Shown: positions 36,394 to 46,251, numbered from the stretch's first letter. The stretch: DNA of 64,000 nt from an uncultured Erythrobacter sp. (GCA_947494705.1 CANLVN010000003.1:310001-374000); one strand, 5' to 3'. Notes: generated from the letters alone by a model not told the origin. Translations and numbers: made by a program.

Positions 36394-37556
36394 ACCGTCG
36401 CCGCAGCAGTCAGCGCCGGGTCCTCCGTAGCCGGAAGCTTCGCCTGCACGTGCTCGGGCAAGGCGCCGACGATTCCGCGTCTGATCGGCTGCCAGAAGGC
36501 CGATAGGCTTAGCAGTGCCGAGCCGATGACCAGCGCCGTTAGCGCGAAGTTCAGCTCCACTGCCCCGAACTCGCGGAACAGGAAGGTCAGCGCGAACAGC
36601 ACATAGGCGAGCGCCGAGACCAGCAGCGCGCGCCGATCGATGGCCAGTGCGAACAGGCCGAAGACGACATAGACCGCAAGCACTCCGAAGGCAGCGCCCA
36701 AGCCGGGATTGTCTCCCCCGGTCACGCCCAGCATGGCAAAAACCGGATGCGCGATCATTGGTGCGGCGAGCAGGTGAAGCCAAAACGCCACATCGGACCG
36801 GCGCGTGGTGCGATCGCGGTCGGATATGTCCCAGCGCATTGCAAACGCGAAGACAGCAAGGCCCGCGACGAAGACCAGCGGGAAAACTACGTTCTCATTG
36901 ATGTTGTCGGGTCCGATAGCGGCGAGCAGCAATGCGATCACGGTGCCTGCAATACCAGCAGTCCCTGCCGCCACCGTTATCGGCACCATGAAGCGCCGCC
37001 AGTGCAGATAGGCCACTCCCGCTGCGATCAGGGCCGCAAGCGAAATCATCAGCGCACCGACCCGGGCATTCCCGTCGACCGCGAGCGCCATGCCCGTTCC
37101 CAGCACCGCGAAGAACGCTCCGCCGACAAAGGCGAGTAGCAGCAAGATTGAGGGCAGGGCCATGCGACGCTTGCGCGTGAAGAATTCGGAAAGCGGCCAA
37201 GCGGATGCGGCAACGAGCAAACCGGCAAAGGCCATACTGACGGCATCGTGGAGCTGTTGCTGGCTGAGGTTCTGCGCCATCGCTTCTTCGGTCATTTCAC
37301 CGTTGAGGCCAAGCCAATCGATTGGTGGCGCAACTACACCGGCGATCGCCTGACCGATCGCGCCAACTGCGATCAGCAGGATGACGATGCCGATGCTCAC
37401 GAAGATGTCGTTGAAGCTGTTGATCAGCCGGACATTCTCCTCAGACCCGCGCGGCAATTCGCGCACCTTGGTCATGTAGGAGCGGAAGCTCGCAGCTGCC
37501 TCGGCGCTCAGCGCGCCCGCGTCTACGGCGGAGTTGATGTCGTCTTCTGAATACAT
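36390..37556 (-). CDS. Polytopic membrane protein, uncharacterised
   Basis: This is a 388-residue protein with a soluble N-terminus of about 50 residues (MYSEDDINSAVDAGALSAEA) followed by about ten hydrophobic helices. The N-terminus resembles the DUF2157-type leader found in many membrane proteins of this group, but I cannot assign the family confidently. A basic loop DISDRDRTTRRSDVAF separates two halves. No catalytic or transport motif is recognisable. It converges with the DUF2794 gene. Confidence 0.7.
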   Translation of the reverse strand: MYSEDDINSAVDAGALSAEAAASFRSYMTKVRELPRGSEENVRLINSFNDIFVSIGIVILLIAVGAIGQAIAGVVAPPIDWLGLNGEMTEEAMAQNLSQQQLHDAVSMAFAGLLVAASAWPLSEFFTRKRRMALPSILLLLAFVGGAFFAVLGTGMALAVDGNARVGALMISLAALIAAGVAYLHWRRFMVPITVAAGTAGIAGTVIALLLAAIGPDNINENVVFPLVFVAGLAVFAFAMRWDISDRDRTTRRSDVAFWLHLLAAPMIAHPVFAMLGVTGGDNPGLGAAFGVLAVYVVFGLFALAIDRRALLVSALAYVLFALTFLFREFGAVELNFALTALVIGSALLSLSAFWQPIRRGIVGALPEHVQAKLPATEDPALTAAATV

Positions 37557-37634
37557 TTCGGGCCCAGCCTCCCTCGCTGAATTGCGGTGGAGGCTAGGCC
37601 CGGTGTGTTAATACGTCAATACAGTAGGTTCGAC

Positions 37635-38564
37635 TTATCCGCGTGCCGAACCGGGGCCGGTGCCGGTGACTTTCTGCATCGCTTTCAGGATGTTGCCCGA
37701 TTGCTCGGAGCCCGACTGCGGAGCGACGAGGTTGGAGAAATCGCTGATCTCGTCCCAACGCGCAGCAAAGCCTTCCACCGTGCGGTCTTCGTCTTTCAGC
37801 CAGACGGCATCGTTCATCACGGTCCACGAAGAGTGGAAGCCACCCGCGCCAGCGCCGACGATGGCGTTGGTCGGTGCATCTTCGCTGACGAGGAAGAGTG
37901 CGGCGGGAACCACGTTCACCGGATCGAACAGCTTGAACGCTTCTTCGGGGAAGAGGTCTTCGGTCATGCGCGTGCCGGCGACCGGCGACAGCGTGTTGAC
38001 CTTGATACCGTACTTCGCGCCTTCGAGCTGGAGCGTCTTGGTGAGGCCGGCAAGACCAAGCTTGGCCGCGCCATAGTTCGCCTGACCGAAGTTACCGAAC
38101 AGGCCGGTCGAGGACGCGGTCATCAGGATGCGGCCATAGGTCTGCTCGCGCATGGTCTCCCAAACGGCCTTGGTGACGTTTGCCGAACCGTTGAGGTGGA
38201 CGTCGACCACGAACTCGAAGTCATCCATCGTCATCTTGGCGAAAGTCTTGTCGCGCAGGACGCCAGCATTGTTGATGACGACGTGCACGCCGCCGAACTT
38301 CTGCTTGGCATCGGCGACCATCTTTTCCATCTGCTCGAATTCGGTGACGCTGCCGCCGTTCGACATCGCCTCGCCGCCCATCTTTTCGATTTCCTCGACG
38401 ACCTGCAGCGCCATGTCGGAATGGCCCGTGCCATCGCGTGCGCCGCCGAGGTCGTTGACGACGACCTTCGCGCCGCGACGGGCGAGTTCGAGCGCGTATT
38501 CGCGGCCCAGGCCGCCGCCTGCGCCCGTGACGATGGCTACTTTATCCTTGAAGTCGATGCTCAT
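37635..38564 (-). CDS. SDR dehydrogenase of the (3R)-hydroxyacyl-CoA dehydrogenase type
   Basis: This is a classical SDR resembling the N-terminal domain of peroxisomal multifunctional enzyme 2, which oxidises (3R)-hydroxyacyl-CoA. The start ATG 38564 has AAGGAC upstream; a longer reading to 38804 is rejected because it lacks a ribosome site and conservation. The 309-residue product has TGAGGGLG (13-20), NNAG (98-101), Ser151/152, and YGAAK with Tyr164/Lys168. The insertion [20 protein letters not shown] after beta-2 is diagnostic of the MFE-2 group. It appears to be monocistronic. Confidence 0.88.
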   Translation of the reverse strand: MSIDFKDKVAIVTGAGGGLGREYALELARRGAKVVVNDLGGARDGTGHSDMALQVVEEIEKMGGEAMSNGGSVTEFEQMEKMVADAKQKFGGVHVVINNAGVLRDKTFAKMTMDDFEFVVDVHLNGSANVTKAVWETMREQTYGRILMTASSTGLFGNFGQANYGAAKLGLAGLTKTLQLEGAKYGIKVNTLSPVAGTRMTEDLFPEEAFKLFDPVNVVPAALFLVSEDAPTNAIVGAGAGGFHSSWTVMNDAVWLKDEDRTVEGFAARWDEISDFSNLVAPQSGSEQSGNILKAMQKVTGTGPGSARG

Positions 38565-38703
38565 GAAAAATGTCCTTTCAGTCGTGCATTCTCGCGGTTG
38601 ACGCGAACGTAAACTAGGGTTGGGGCGCTGGGTGACAGGAATCGCGGGGCGATGCAACCGGGAGGATTGCCAATCTGCACTGACGTAGCGTCGAGGCGTG
38701 CGA

Positions 38704-39387
38704 CTACAGCTTTTCGAGGGCGGGAATAAGACCGTCGAGCGAATCGATTTCCGTATCCGCTCCCAGTTCGCCCGGGGGCTTGTCGCAATAGCCGTAGGCG
38801 GCACCGATCACGGGCACGCCTGCGGCGCGCGCGGCTTTCACGTCGTAGGTCGAGTCGCCGACAAAAGCGAATCGACCGCCGCCGCATGCTTCCCGCGCTT
38901 TCAGAACGGGTTCGGGGTGGGGCTTGGCGAGATACTGACCGTCATCATCCTTGCCGAGGCTGTCGCCGCCGATCACTGTCTCGAAAGGCGCAATGAAGTC
39001 GATCTGCGTGAGGATCGACCGGGCGAATTGCTCGAACTTGTTCGTCACGACCGCGACCTTGATGCCGCGCGCCTTCAATTCGGCGATGACTTCCCTGGCA
39101 TGAGGGTAGGGCGCAGTGTGAACCGCGTTGTGATCGGCGTAGTAGGCAAGCATCGCCTTGTAGAGCCGTCGGAATTCGTCCTTGGGCAACCCACCTTGCT
39201 GCTCCAAAGCGCGCGCCAGCATGATCTTCGCTCCGCCGCCGATCAGGTCTTTCGAAGATTCCACCGAGACGCGCTCGAACCCGCCTAGCTCCAGCGCATG
39301 ATTAACCGCTTCGCCAAGGTCACGAAAACTGTCGACCAAGGTTCCATCGAGGTCGAAACCAACTGCGTCGAAAGGGAAATCCGTCAT
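38704..39387 (-). CDS. gph: Phosphoglycolate phosphatase (HAD family)
   Basis: Gph removes phosphate from 2-phosphoglycolate, salvaging carbon after DNA repair or oxygenase side reactions. ATG 39387 ([20 protein letters not shown]) is preferred over a longer start. HAD motifs are [10 protein letters not shown] (I), VTNK (II), KPHPEP (III) and [17 protein letters not shown] (IV). The 227-residue length and cap position fit Gph. It is divergent from glmU with a 77-base gap. Other HAD phosphatases of the same size are possible. Confidence 0.9.
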   Translation of the reverse strand: MTDFPFDAVGFDLDGTLVDSFRDLGEAVNHALELGGFERVSVESSKDLIGGGAKIMLARALEQQGGLPKDEFRRLYKAMLAYYADHNAVHTAPYPHAREVIAELKARGIKVAVVTNKFEQFARSILTQIDFIAPFETVIGGDSLGKDDDGQYLAKPHPEPVLKAREACGGGRFAFVGDSTYDVKAARAAGVPVIGAAYGYCDKPPGELGADTEIDSLDGLIPALEKL

Positions 39388-39464
39388 GGGGGCAGCGGGT
39401 GGCATTACCGACTTCAAATCGCAAGCATTTGCTGCCAATCGCTGGCGGCACTAAGGGAGAACGC

Positions 39465-40832
39465 ATGACAGATTTCGCCGCCATCATCCTTGCCGCGGGT
39501 AAGGGCACCCGCATGAAGAGCGACCTGCACAAGGTGCTGCACCCGATTGCCGGCAAGCCCATGCTGGAACACCTGCTGGACAGTTTTGCCGACCTGTCCC
39601 CACAGCGAACTGTCGCGGTGGTCGGCGACCGGCGCGAGCAGGTGGATGCGGCACTCGAAGGGCGCGGAGTCACGACCGCATTGCAGGACCCGCAGCACGG
39701 CACCGCTCATGCGGCCTTGCAGGCGAAAGAGGCGCTGGACGGCTTCAGCGGCAATATCCTCGTCGCGTTCGGAGATGTCCCGATGGTTCGTGCCGAGACC
39801 GTGCGGCGCCTGCTGGACGCGCTAGACGGCGGAGCAAAGGTCGCCGTGCTCGGCTTCCGTCCCCTGGATCCCCTCGCCTATGGACGGATCATTGCCGAGG
39901 AAGACGGGACAGTCCTCAAGATGGTCGAGTTCAAGGATGCCACTGAGCAGGAACGCGCGGTCGACCTGTGCAATTCCGGCCTGATCGTTGCGCATTCGGA
40001 CGCGATGTGGCCGCTGCTTGATGCGGTCGACAACAACAATGCGCAGGGCGAATATTACCTCCCCGATGTCGCGACCGGAGCCATCGCGCGCGGGGACAAG
40101 GTCGTGGTGGTCGAGACCGATGCTGACGAGGTCGCCGGCATCAATTCCCGCTCCGAACTCGCCGCCGCCGAAATGCGCTGGCAGGCCGCACGACGCGAAG
40201 AAGCGATGGCGCAGGGTGCGACCCTGAAAGCACCGGACACCGTTTTCTTCAGTCATGACACGGTGTTGGGGCGCGATGTTACAATCGAACCTCATGTGGT
40301 CTTCGGCCCCGGTGTCAGCGTTGCCGATGGCGTGCATATCAAGGCCTATACCCATCTGGAGGGCGCGTCGCTCGCCTCCGGGGTCCAGGTCGGCCCCTTC
40401 GCGCGGCTACGGCCCGGTGCGGTGCTGGAAGAGAACAGCTTTGTCGGCAATTTCGTCGAGATGAAGAAAGCCACGCTCGGTCCCGGCGCGAAGGCGAGCC
40501 ACCTTAGCTATATCGGCGATGCAACGGTTGGCGCGAAGGCCAATATCGGCGCGGGCACGATCACCTGCAACTACGATGGCTACTTCAAATATCACACTAC
40601 GATCGGCGAGCGTGCCTTTATCGGCTCGAACAGCGCGCTGGTCGCGCCGGTGACGATCGGGGCGGACTCAATCGTTGCAGCCGGTTCGACTGTCAGCCGT
40701 GACGTGGCAGCGGGTGAGCTTCGAATGGTGCGAGCCGAGCAGCTGGTGAAAGACGGGTGGGCGGATCGGTTCCACGATACAATGTCGAAGAAGAAAGAGG
40801 CGGCGAAGAAGAACCAAGACGGGAAGCCGTGA
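39465..40832 (+). CDS. glmU: Bifunctional GlcNAc-1-P uridyltransferase / GlcN-1-P acetyltransferase
   Basis: GlmU makes UDP-GlcNAc for peptidoglycan and LPS. ATG 39465 follows GGGAGAA and gives MTDFAAIILAAGKGTRMKSD. The 455-residue product has the uridyltransferase N-domain (LAAGKGTRMKS, QDPQHGTAHA, AFGDVPM, NNNAQGEYYLPD). The beta-helical acetyltransferase C-domain follows (GPFARLRPGAVL, NFVEMKKATLG, NIGAGTITCNYDGYFKY). All the expected motifs are present. It overlaps the HNH-like gene as GTGA. Confidence 0.97.
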   Translation: MTDFAAIILAAGKGTRMKSDLHKVLHPIAGKPMLEHLLDSFADLSPQRTVAVVGDRREQVDAALEGRGVTTALQDPQHGTAHAALQAKEALDGFSGNILVAFGDVPMVRAETVRRLLDALDGGAKVAVLGFRPLDPLAYGRIIAEEDGTVLKMVEFKDATEQERAVDLCNSGLIVAHSDAMWPLLDAVDNNNAQGEYYLPDVATGAIARGDKVVVVETDADEVAGINSRSELAAAEMRWQAARREEAMAQGATLKAPDTVFFSHDTVLGRDVTIEPHVVFGPGVSVADGVHIKAYTHLEGASLASGVQVGPFARLRPGAVLEENSFVGNFVEMKKATLGPGAKASHLSYIGDATVGAKANIGAGTITCNYDGYFKYHTTIGERAFIGSNSALVAPVTIGADSIVAAGSTVSRDVAAGELRMVRAEQLVKDGWADRFHDTMSKKKEAAKKNQDGKP

Positions 40833-41101
40833 GCGAGCAGCTGCAGACCTGCTGGCTGTGCGACCGAGAGTTCGAGACACGGATTCAGTGGCATCACCCG
40901 GTGCCCAAGTCGAAGAAGAGGCGATCCACGGTCCCGGTCCATCCGATCTGCCATAAGACGATCCATCTGCATTTCACTAATGCCGAGTTTGCGCGGATCG
41001 GGGACGATCCGGAAGCCATTCGCGCGCATCCTGCAATTGCGAAGTTTGTGCGCTGGATCGCGGGTAAGCCCCCCGATTTTCACGCGCCGACGCGGCGCTG
41101 A
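40829..41101 (+). CDS. HNH-like small zinc protein
   Basis: GTG at 40829 overlaps the glmU stop (GTGA) and starts (M)SEQLQTCWLCDREFETRIQW, a 90-residue protein. It has a CWLC zinc pair, HHP (WHHPVPKSK), and VPVHPICHKTIHLHFTN, a compact HNH-type beta-beta-alpha metal finger. The C-terminal part (RAHPAIAKFVRWIAGKPPDF) is short and uncharacterised. HNH proteins of this size may be nicking nucleases, but no catalytic activity is demonstrated. The glmU linkage is probably only co-transcription. Confidence 0.78.
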   Translation: MSEQLQTCWLCDREFETRIQWHHPVPKSKKRRSTVPVHPICHKTIHLHFTNAEFARIGDDPEAIRAHPAIAKFVRWIAGKPPDFHAPTRR

Positions 41102-41163
41102 AGCGGGAACGTTTACTGCGCCCGCTCCTTGATTAAGCAAAACACAATCGAAGGAGTACGAGC

Positions 41164-41760
41164 ATGGCAGTTCGCAGATGGATCGCAGCAGGAGTTGGCC
41201 TCGCCGCCGTGGGAGGAGCTATCGCCTACGCACAGTATCGCAATATCGAGAAGCCCGCCTATGACTCGCTGTATTCGGACGGCGAGTTTTCCGTGCGTCA
41301 ATACGCGCCGATTGTTGTCGCCGAAGTCACTCATTCGGGCAAGCGCAGCAATGCGCGCGAAGCGAGTTTCAAGCGGCTAGCCGCCTACATATTTGCTGAG
41401 GACAGGCCCGAAGGCGGCGACAAGATCGCCATGACTGCGCCGGTGCTGCATGAAGAAACGGCGACCGACCAGTGGCGCATGCGCTTTGTCATGCCGACCG
41501 AATACACGATGGAGACGCTGCCCAAGCCGCCTTCGGACATATCTCTGCGCGAAGTGCCACGCCGCCGCATGGCAGTGATCCGCTTCGGCGGAAATGCCAG
41601 CGAGGCCGATTTGATCGTCGCCGAGACGCGGCTGATGGACTGGATCGAAAGTGAGGGATTGAGCGCGGTCGGCAAGCCGGAATATGCTTTCTACGATGCG
41701 CCAATGGTGCCGGGACCTCTGCGGCGCAACGAGGTGATGATCGAAGTGGCGGCCGAGTAG
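41164..41760 (+). CDS. SOUL-family heme-binding protein
   Basis: The 198-residue protein has an N-terminal membrane or signal helix (RRWIAAGVGLAAVGGAIAYA) followed by a SOUL/HBP domain. Typical segments are YSDGEFSVRQYAPIVVAEV, REASFKRLAAYIFAED, KIAMTAPVLHEE and RFVMPTEYTMETLPKP. SOUL proteins bind heme or other tetrapyrroles; in phototrophs they may buffer free tetrapyrrole. It is monocistronic behind a weak AGGAG. The link to the nearby bch genes is only speculation, as they lie 22 kb away. Confidence 0.88.
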   Translation: MAVRRWIAAGVGLAAVGGAIAYAQYRNIEKPAYDSLYSDGEFSVRQYAPIVVAEVTHSGKRSNAREASFKRLAAYIFAEDRPEGGDKIAMTAPVLHEETATDQWRMRFVMPTEYTMETLPKPPSDISLREVPRRRMAVIRFGGNASEADLIVAETRLMDWIESEGLSAVGKPEYAFYDAPMVPGPLRRNEVMIEVAAE

Positions 41761-41794
41761 GGGGCAACCCGGCCGCCATTCCGGGGGTACTGCT

Positions 41795-42037
41795 TCAGAC
41801 GCGTTCCAGCGTGGTCGAGCGATCCTGCTCGCCGGTCGAAAACTCGCGTTCCCAATCCTCGAACTCGCTGCGAGAAAGCAGGTAGCGTTCGCGTGCCTCG
41901 TGGAAGCTGATTGCGCGATCATGCACGGCACGAACGACATCCGCCTTCTTCGCGGGCGACCAATGGACGCGGTGTGATTTCGGCAGGCCATAGCGCTTGA
42001 TAGCGTCAGCAATGGAGATGTTGCGGGGGTAAGCCAT
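41795..42037 (-). CDS. sciP: SciP-like DUF1153 regulator
   Basis: This 80-residue helix-turn-helix protein matches DUF1153, whose Caulobacter member SciP binds CtrA and represses CtrA-activated genes. Characteristic text is HRVHWSPAKKADVVRAVHDR, then ISFHEARERYLLSRSEFEDW. It is shorter at the N-terminus than Caulobacter SciP, and several sphingomonads carry a second, SciP-like DUF1153 protein, so orthology is likely but not certain. CtrA-type half-sites lie just upstream. The symbol reflects the family; the call is moderately firm. Confidence 0.7.
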   Translation of the reverse strand: MAYPRNISIADAIKRYGLPKSHRVHWSPAKKADVVRAVHDRAISFHEARERYLLSRSEFEDWEREFSTGEQDRSTTLERV

Positions 42038-42092
42038 CTTCGGTTTTGCTCCTTCGTAATCCCGGTTCTCGAGCGAGATTTTGCCATCAGAC

Positions 42093-42120
42093 TTAACCGC
42101 GGCCTTCCGAAGATGGTTAA
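42093..42120 (-). promoter_or_regulatory. CtrA-type half-sites upstream of the SciP-like gene
   Basis: TTAACC at 42093-42098 and ATGGTTAA at 42113-42120 (reverse complement TTAACCAT, the canonical CtrA half-site) form an inverted pair with a 16-base gap. They lie 56-83 bases upstream of the SciP-like ATG. CtrA autoregulation with SciP at such sites is established in Caulobacter; here the link is an inference. Confidence 0.45.
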
Positions 42121-42211
42121 TTTTGCGTTGAGGACGCCTCGTGTGCCTGGCTTGCGATAAAGCGAGGCAAAACTGTCGGGATGTTTTACATGATCGATGG
42201 ACGCTACGACA

Positions 42212-42244
42212 AAGGGCGGTTCTCCAAAAAGAGAAACCGCCCCT
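42212..42244 (-). terminator. Terminator after the prolyl oligopeptidase gene
   Basis: On the minus strand GGGCGGTTTCTC and GAGAACCGCCC (42242-42214) form a stem of about 11 pairs with a six-base loop. A short T-run (TTTGTCGT) follows. It is placed 35 bases past the oligopeptidase stop. Confidence 0.75.
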
Positions 42245-42276
42245 TATCTCAGTAGTTTACAAGCGTCTAACGACGA

Positions 42277-44463
42277 TTAATCGCCGCCGATATCACTGTC
42301 ATCGCTGGCTGCACCGTCCATCAGTTGCTGCATCAGATAGACATATTGCAGGGCCTGCAGCTTGGCGCGCTGTTCGTTGTCGACACCGCCCGAGTGGCCG
42401 CCGACCGTGTCTTCGAAATAATAGTAGGGGTGTCCCTGTTCCTTGAGCTTCGCAGCCGCTTTGCGAGCATGCGCTGGGTGTGTTCGGTCGTCGGCGGTGG
42501 AAGCCCAGAGGAATGGGGTCGGATAGTCCTCGTCTTCCTCGATCATCTGGTAGGGCGAATAGCCCTCGATCCAGGCACGCTGCTCGGGAATGCGCGGATC
42601 GCCATATTCGCCGATCCACGAAGCGCCGCGTCCGATTAGGTGATATCGCAGCATGTCGAACAACGGGATTTGCACGATCGCAGCACCGAAGAGATCGGGC
42701 CGCTGCGTAAAGGCGGTGCCGACCAGCAGACCGCCTTGCGAGCCGCCCTGGATGCCGAGATGCTCTGGCGAGGTGAAGCCGCGGTCGACAAGATCCTGAC
42801 CCACCGCGATGAAGTCATCCCAGGTGCGCTGCTTGTTCTCGCGGATCGCGGTCTGGTGCCAGCCCGGACCGAACTCGCCACCGCCACGCAGGTTCGCCAG
42901 AACATAAGCGCCCCCACGCTCCAGCCACAGCTTGCCGGTCGAGCCGAGATAGCCCGGAAGACGCGGAACCTGGAAGCCGCCATAACCGCTCATCAGGACC
43001 GCCGTTTCGCCATTCATCGCCATGCCCTCTGGCTTGACGATGAAATAGGGGATCTTGGTGCCGTCGGCGCTGGTCGCTTCGTGTTGCTCGACCTCCATGC
43101 CATCTGAAACGAAATAGGACGGCGATGTCTTCAGCACCTCTGGATCGCTCTCACCGTCCGAATAGTAGAGCGTCGTAGGCTGCAGGAAGCCGGATACGGT
43201 GTACATGATCTGGTCGGTCTTGTCCGAGCTCGCCACCACGCCGACGGTGGCATTGTCGGGCAAGGCAACGCTCGATTGCTGCCATGCGCCGTCCTCGTAA
43301 TCGAAGCGCACGACCTTGCCGGTCACATTGTCGAGCATGCTGACGAACAGGGAGCTGCCGGTGATCGCGCCGCCGCGCTTCGTCTGGCGGTCTTGTGGGG
43401 ACCAGACAAGCGTCTTCGCCGCGCCATTGGGGTCGGCCTTCCATTCCTCGAGATCCACCGCAATGAGGCTGTCTGCAGGGAAAGTCTGGCCGTCCACCTC
43501 CCAATCGACGTCGGTCGAATAGAGCAGATGGCCATCGACGATCCCGTAGGGCGAGGCCATCAGCGGAATGTCGAGCCGCACCCATTCGCCGTCGTGCTCG
43601 ACGTAGTATTTCGCTTCGTGGAAGCTTACTCCGCGATTGGCGATGCGGGCGTGGACCACATCGTCGCTGTCGCGGAGCAAAGAAGCGCCCGCCCACACAT
43701 CGCTCGATTCCCCGCGGAAGATTTCTTCGGCATCGGCTATATCGGTGCCCCGCTTCCACAGGCGCGTGGTAAAGGGGTACTCGCTGTCGGTAAGCGTGCC
43801 TTCACCGAAATCTCGACCGACCAGCAGCGTGTCTTCATCAAGCCAGCTCACTCCGCCCTGGCTCTTTTGTTCGAGCCTGAAGCCGTCCTCGACGAATTGC
43901 TTGGTCGCCGTATTGAATTCGCGCAGGATGGTCGCGTCCTCGCCACCATCGGACAGAGCGATCATGCACAGTTCAAGACCGGGGGGCAGGCAGGTGGATC
44001 CCTTGTAGACCCATTCCTTGCCTTCCGCTGCGGCCAGCGCATCGATGTCCAGCACTGTTTCCCATTCGGGCTCGTCTGTCTGATAGCTCTCCAGCGTCGT
44101 GCGCCGAAGGAGGCCCTTGGGGTTCTGCTTGTCCTGCCAGAAATTGTAGAGGCCGTCGGGGCGGAAACTGACGAACGGGATGCGATCCTCGCTGTCATAT
44201 ATCGCCAACGCTTCGGCCTTCAGCGTCTCAAAACGCGGATCGTTTTCGAGCGCTGACAATGTGCGCTCGTTCTCTGCCTCGACCCATTCAAGCGCACGAT
44301 CGGAGCGGGCTTCCTCTAGCCAGATATAGGGGTCCTCATCGGGGCCGGGAATGCCATCTTCGGTCGGCTCTGCGCCTTTTTCCATATGCGCGTCGGCATG
44401 AGCGGGAGTGACAACGGTCATTGCGAGCGCGGCCGTGAGTGCGAGTGTCGATACAAGGTTCAA
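42277..44463 (-). CDS. Secreted prolyl oligopeptidase (S9A)
   Basis: This 728-residue serine peptidase has a signal peptide ending THA or PAHA at about residue 23. A seven-bladed propeller region covers about residues 60-440. The C-terminal alpha/beta-hydrolase domain carries the nucleophile motif GIQGGSQGG (a GGSxGG variant), catalytic Asp in WASTADDRTHPAHA and His in VGGHSGG. The ending YLMQQLMDG is family-typical. It hydrolyses short proline-containing peptides, here probably in the periplasm. It is monocistronic with its own terminator. Confidence 0.92.
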   Translation of the reverse strand: MNLVSTLALTAALAMTVVTPAHADAHMEKGAEPTEDGIPGPDEDPYIWLEEARSDRALEWVEAENERTLSALENDPRFETLKAEALAIYDSEDRIPFVSFRPDGLYNFWQDKQNPKGLLRRTTLESYQTDEPEWETVLDIDALAAAEGKEWVYKGSTCLPPGLELCMIALSDGGEDATILREFNTATKQFVEDGFRLEQKSQGGVSWLDEDTLLVGRDFGEGTLTDSEYPFTTRLWKRGTDIADAEEIFRGESSDVWAGASLLRDSDDVVHARIANRGVSFHEAKYYVEHDGEWVRLDIPLMASPYGIVDGHLLYSTDVDWEVDGQTFPADSLIAVDLEEWKADPNGAAKTLVWSPQDRQTKRGGAITGSSLFVSMLDNVTGKVVRFDYEDGAWQQSSVALPDNATVGVVASSDKTDQIMYTVSGFLQPTTLYYSDGESDPEVLKTSPSYFVSDGMEVEQHEATSADGTKIPYFIVKPEGMAMNGETAVLMSGYGGFQVPRLPGYLGSTGKLWLERGGAYVLANLRGGGEFGPGWHQTAIRENKQRTWDDFIAVGQDLVDRGFTSPEHLGIQGGSQGGLLVGTAFTQRPDLFGAAIVQIPLFDMLRYHLIGRGASWIGEYGDPRIPEQRAWIEGYSPYQMIEEDEDYPTPFLWASTADDRTHPAHARKAAAKLKEQGHPYYYFEDTVGGHSGGVDNEQRAKLQALQYVYLMQQLMDGAASDDSDIGGD

Positions 44464-44553
44464 AGATCCTCTCCTCGAAGGAAAATGCTACACTGCCATG
44501 TGGCGGCGAAACCTCAAGTTGTGAAGGGCTGGACGCGTATCACGAGTGCGTTG

Positions 44554-46251
44554 TCAGCCTTCCATCGCCACCTCGCGCTCGCGCGGAAGCACCGAGGGTG
44601 TCGGATCGTTGGCACAGGCTGCGTCAAGCTCGGCCGCAAAGTCGAGAATTGCTTCGCGCAGCCGGCAATGCATCAGCCAACCCGACTTCGGTTCCTCAGC
44701 GCGCGCCATGAATCGCACGACCTTTCCGGTGGCCTGATGGTCGATGACCTGCACCTGCGCGTCTTCGTGATCGATGACGCCGTCGTCCTGTTCTGTCAGC
44801 TCGGCGAATTTTTCTCGCAGTGGTTCAATCGGTGCGCGGTGGTCGAGCACCAGTTCGAAATGCATCATCAGGCTGGCATCGGACTTGGTCCAATTCTCGA
44901 AACTCTCGCCGATGAAACTTGCGACCGGAGCCATCAGGCGGCGTTCGTCCCATGTCCTGAGGCGCAGGTGGGTAAAACCGATGCGTTCGACATAGCACCA
45001 TTGCCCCTGCCAATAGACCGCGTCACCGATCCGCGCTGTCTTGGCAAAGGCAATCTGGATGCTTGCCATGAGGTCGCCCAACGCCTGGCGAGCGGCGAAA
45101 ACGAGCACCAGTCCCAGCACGCCGGCAGAGGCGAGCAAGGTGAACCCCATGGTGCTCGCGATATCGGTCTGCAGAAGAACGATGGCCGACCCGACCAGCA
45201 CGACAAGCACGGCGATGATCCGGCGACCGGCGTCGAGCTTGGTGAAATAGTCCCGGCTGCCTTCGTTGTCGGGGTCTTCGAGTTCTTCGACGCGCCGTTC
45301 GGCGGCGAAGTTTATGATCGCGTCGACGACTTTCAGTACGATGGCGAGAAACGCCGTGACGAACAGCGTAATCTGCAGCGGGTCGAGAAACTGCGCGAGC
45401 GCGCCGGAGAAGTTGAAGATCGAACTGCGCAGGACGGCAAACGCCCCTGCCAGTACCACGAGGGCGGTAGGCAGGTGCAGGGCGCTTATGATCGCGTACC
45501 ACAAGCTGTCCGGATCGCGCATGTCGCGCAGTTTTCGCAGCGCCACATAGGTTATCGCGGCCGCCAACAGCGCCACTGCCAGCACGAGAGGAAGGGCGAT
45601 CACCTCCCACCACGCCAGTGTCCAGAACGCCTGCTGGCGGAGACGATCGGGCAGTGAGCGCTCGAAAGATGTCGGACCGTAACGCTGGTATAGCGCGGGG
45701 ATATTCTGCATCGTCTGGCGGCTCACCATCCAGACCGGATCCTGCCCAGGCGCCTTCAGCCGTGCAATCCGGAACGAGTAATCGCGATCCTCCGCGTGCA
45801 GATGACCCAGAACGATGCTGCGTCGCGGCTCTCCTGCGAGTGGCTCCTTGTTGCTGGCGATCACTTCCACTGCGTCCGGCCGGTCCGATATCGAGCGCCA
45901 GTCGATCGCGATTGAACGATGGAGTATCTCGAAAGTCTGCCGGGCGAGTTCGGGACCGATCTCTGCCTGTTGCGCGGCGGTGAGTTCGGACAGGTCGAGA
46001 GCGGTCGCGACACGCTCCCAATCTTCATCCAAGCCTGCATCGAGGATGCTTTCGACCAGCGCTTGAGGGGTTTCCAGGTCCAGGGGCTCTGACACAGGTG
46101 GCAGGCCGGGATTGATCGCGTCGATCTCGTAAACGTTCGGATCGGCCGCGGCGGGAATATCGTTGGCGGACTGCGCACACAGGGGCGCCGCTAGCGGCAG
46201 CGCGAGCACGCACAGCGCCAGTGCGAAAAGGGTGCGGAAAAAGGCAGTGAT
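44554..46251 (-). CDS. MscS-family mechanosensitive ion channel (possible ATC start)
   Basis: This large (about 565-residue) MscS-type channel has a signal peptide-like N-terminus ending APLCAQ. A periplasmic domain of about 200 residues follows, then four hydrophobic helices. The MscS pore and beta-domain block is ASAGVLGLVLVFAARQALGD, IQIAFAKTARIGDAVYWQGQ and RTWDERRLMAPVASFIG. Upstream in-frame reading enters the atp operon terminator, so that is not credible. The best ribosome site, AAGGAG, precedes an ATC codon at 46251 by nine bases, and the signal peptide begins exactly there. A TTG at 46314 is the alternative. Confidence 0.8.
   Translation of the reverse strand: MTAFFRTLFALALCVLALPLAAPLCAQSANDIPAAADPNVYEIDAINPGLPPVSEPLDLETPQALVESILDAGLDEDWERVATALDLSELTAAQQAEIGPELARQTFEILHRSIAIDWRSISDRPDAVEVIASNKEPLAGEPRRSIVLGHLHAEDRDYSFRIARLKAPGQDPVWMVSRQTMQNIPALYQRYGPTSFERSLPDRLRQQAFWTLAWWEVIALPLVLAVALLAAAITYVALRKLRDMRDPDSLWYAIISALHLPTALVVLAGAFAVLRSSIFNFSGALAQFLDPLQITLFVTAFLAIVLKVVDAIINFAAERRVEELEDPDNEGSRDYFTKLDAGRRIIAVLVVLVGSAIVLLQTDIASTMGFTLLASAGVLGLVLVFAARQALGDLMASIQIAFAKTARIGDAVYWQGQWCYVERIGFTHLRLRTWDERRLMAPVASFIGESFENWTKSDASLMMHFELVLDHRAPIEPLREKFAELTEQDDGVIDHEDAQVQVIDHQATGKVVRFMARAEEPKSGWLMHCRLREAILDFAAELDAACANDPTPSVLPREREVAMEG

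Noticed and set aside
43276..44256. A 326-codon plus-strand frame within the oligopeptidase gene
   Set aside because: It is antisense to an intact S9A gene with all catalytic motifs.
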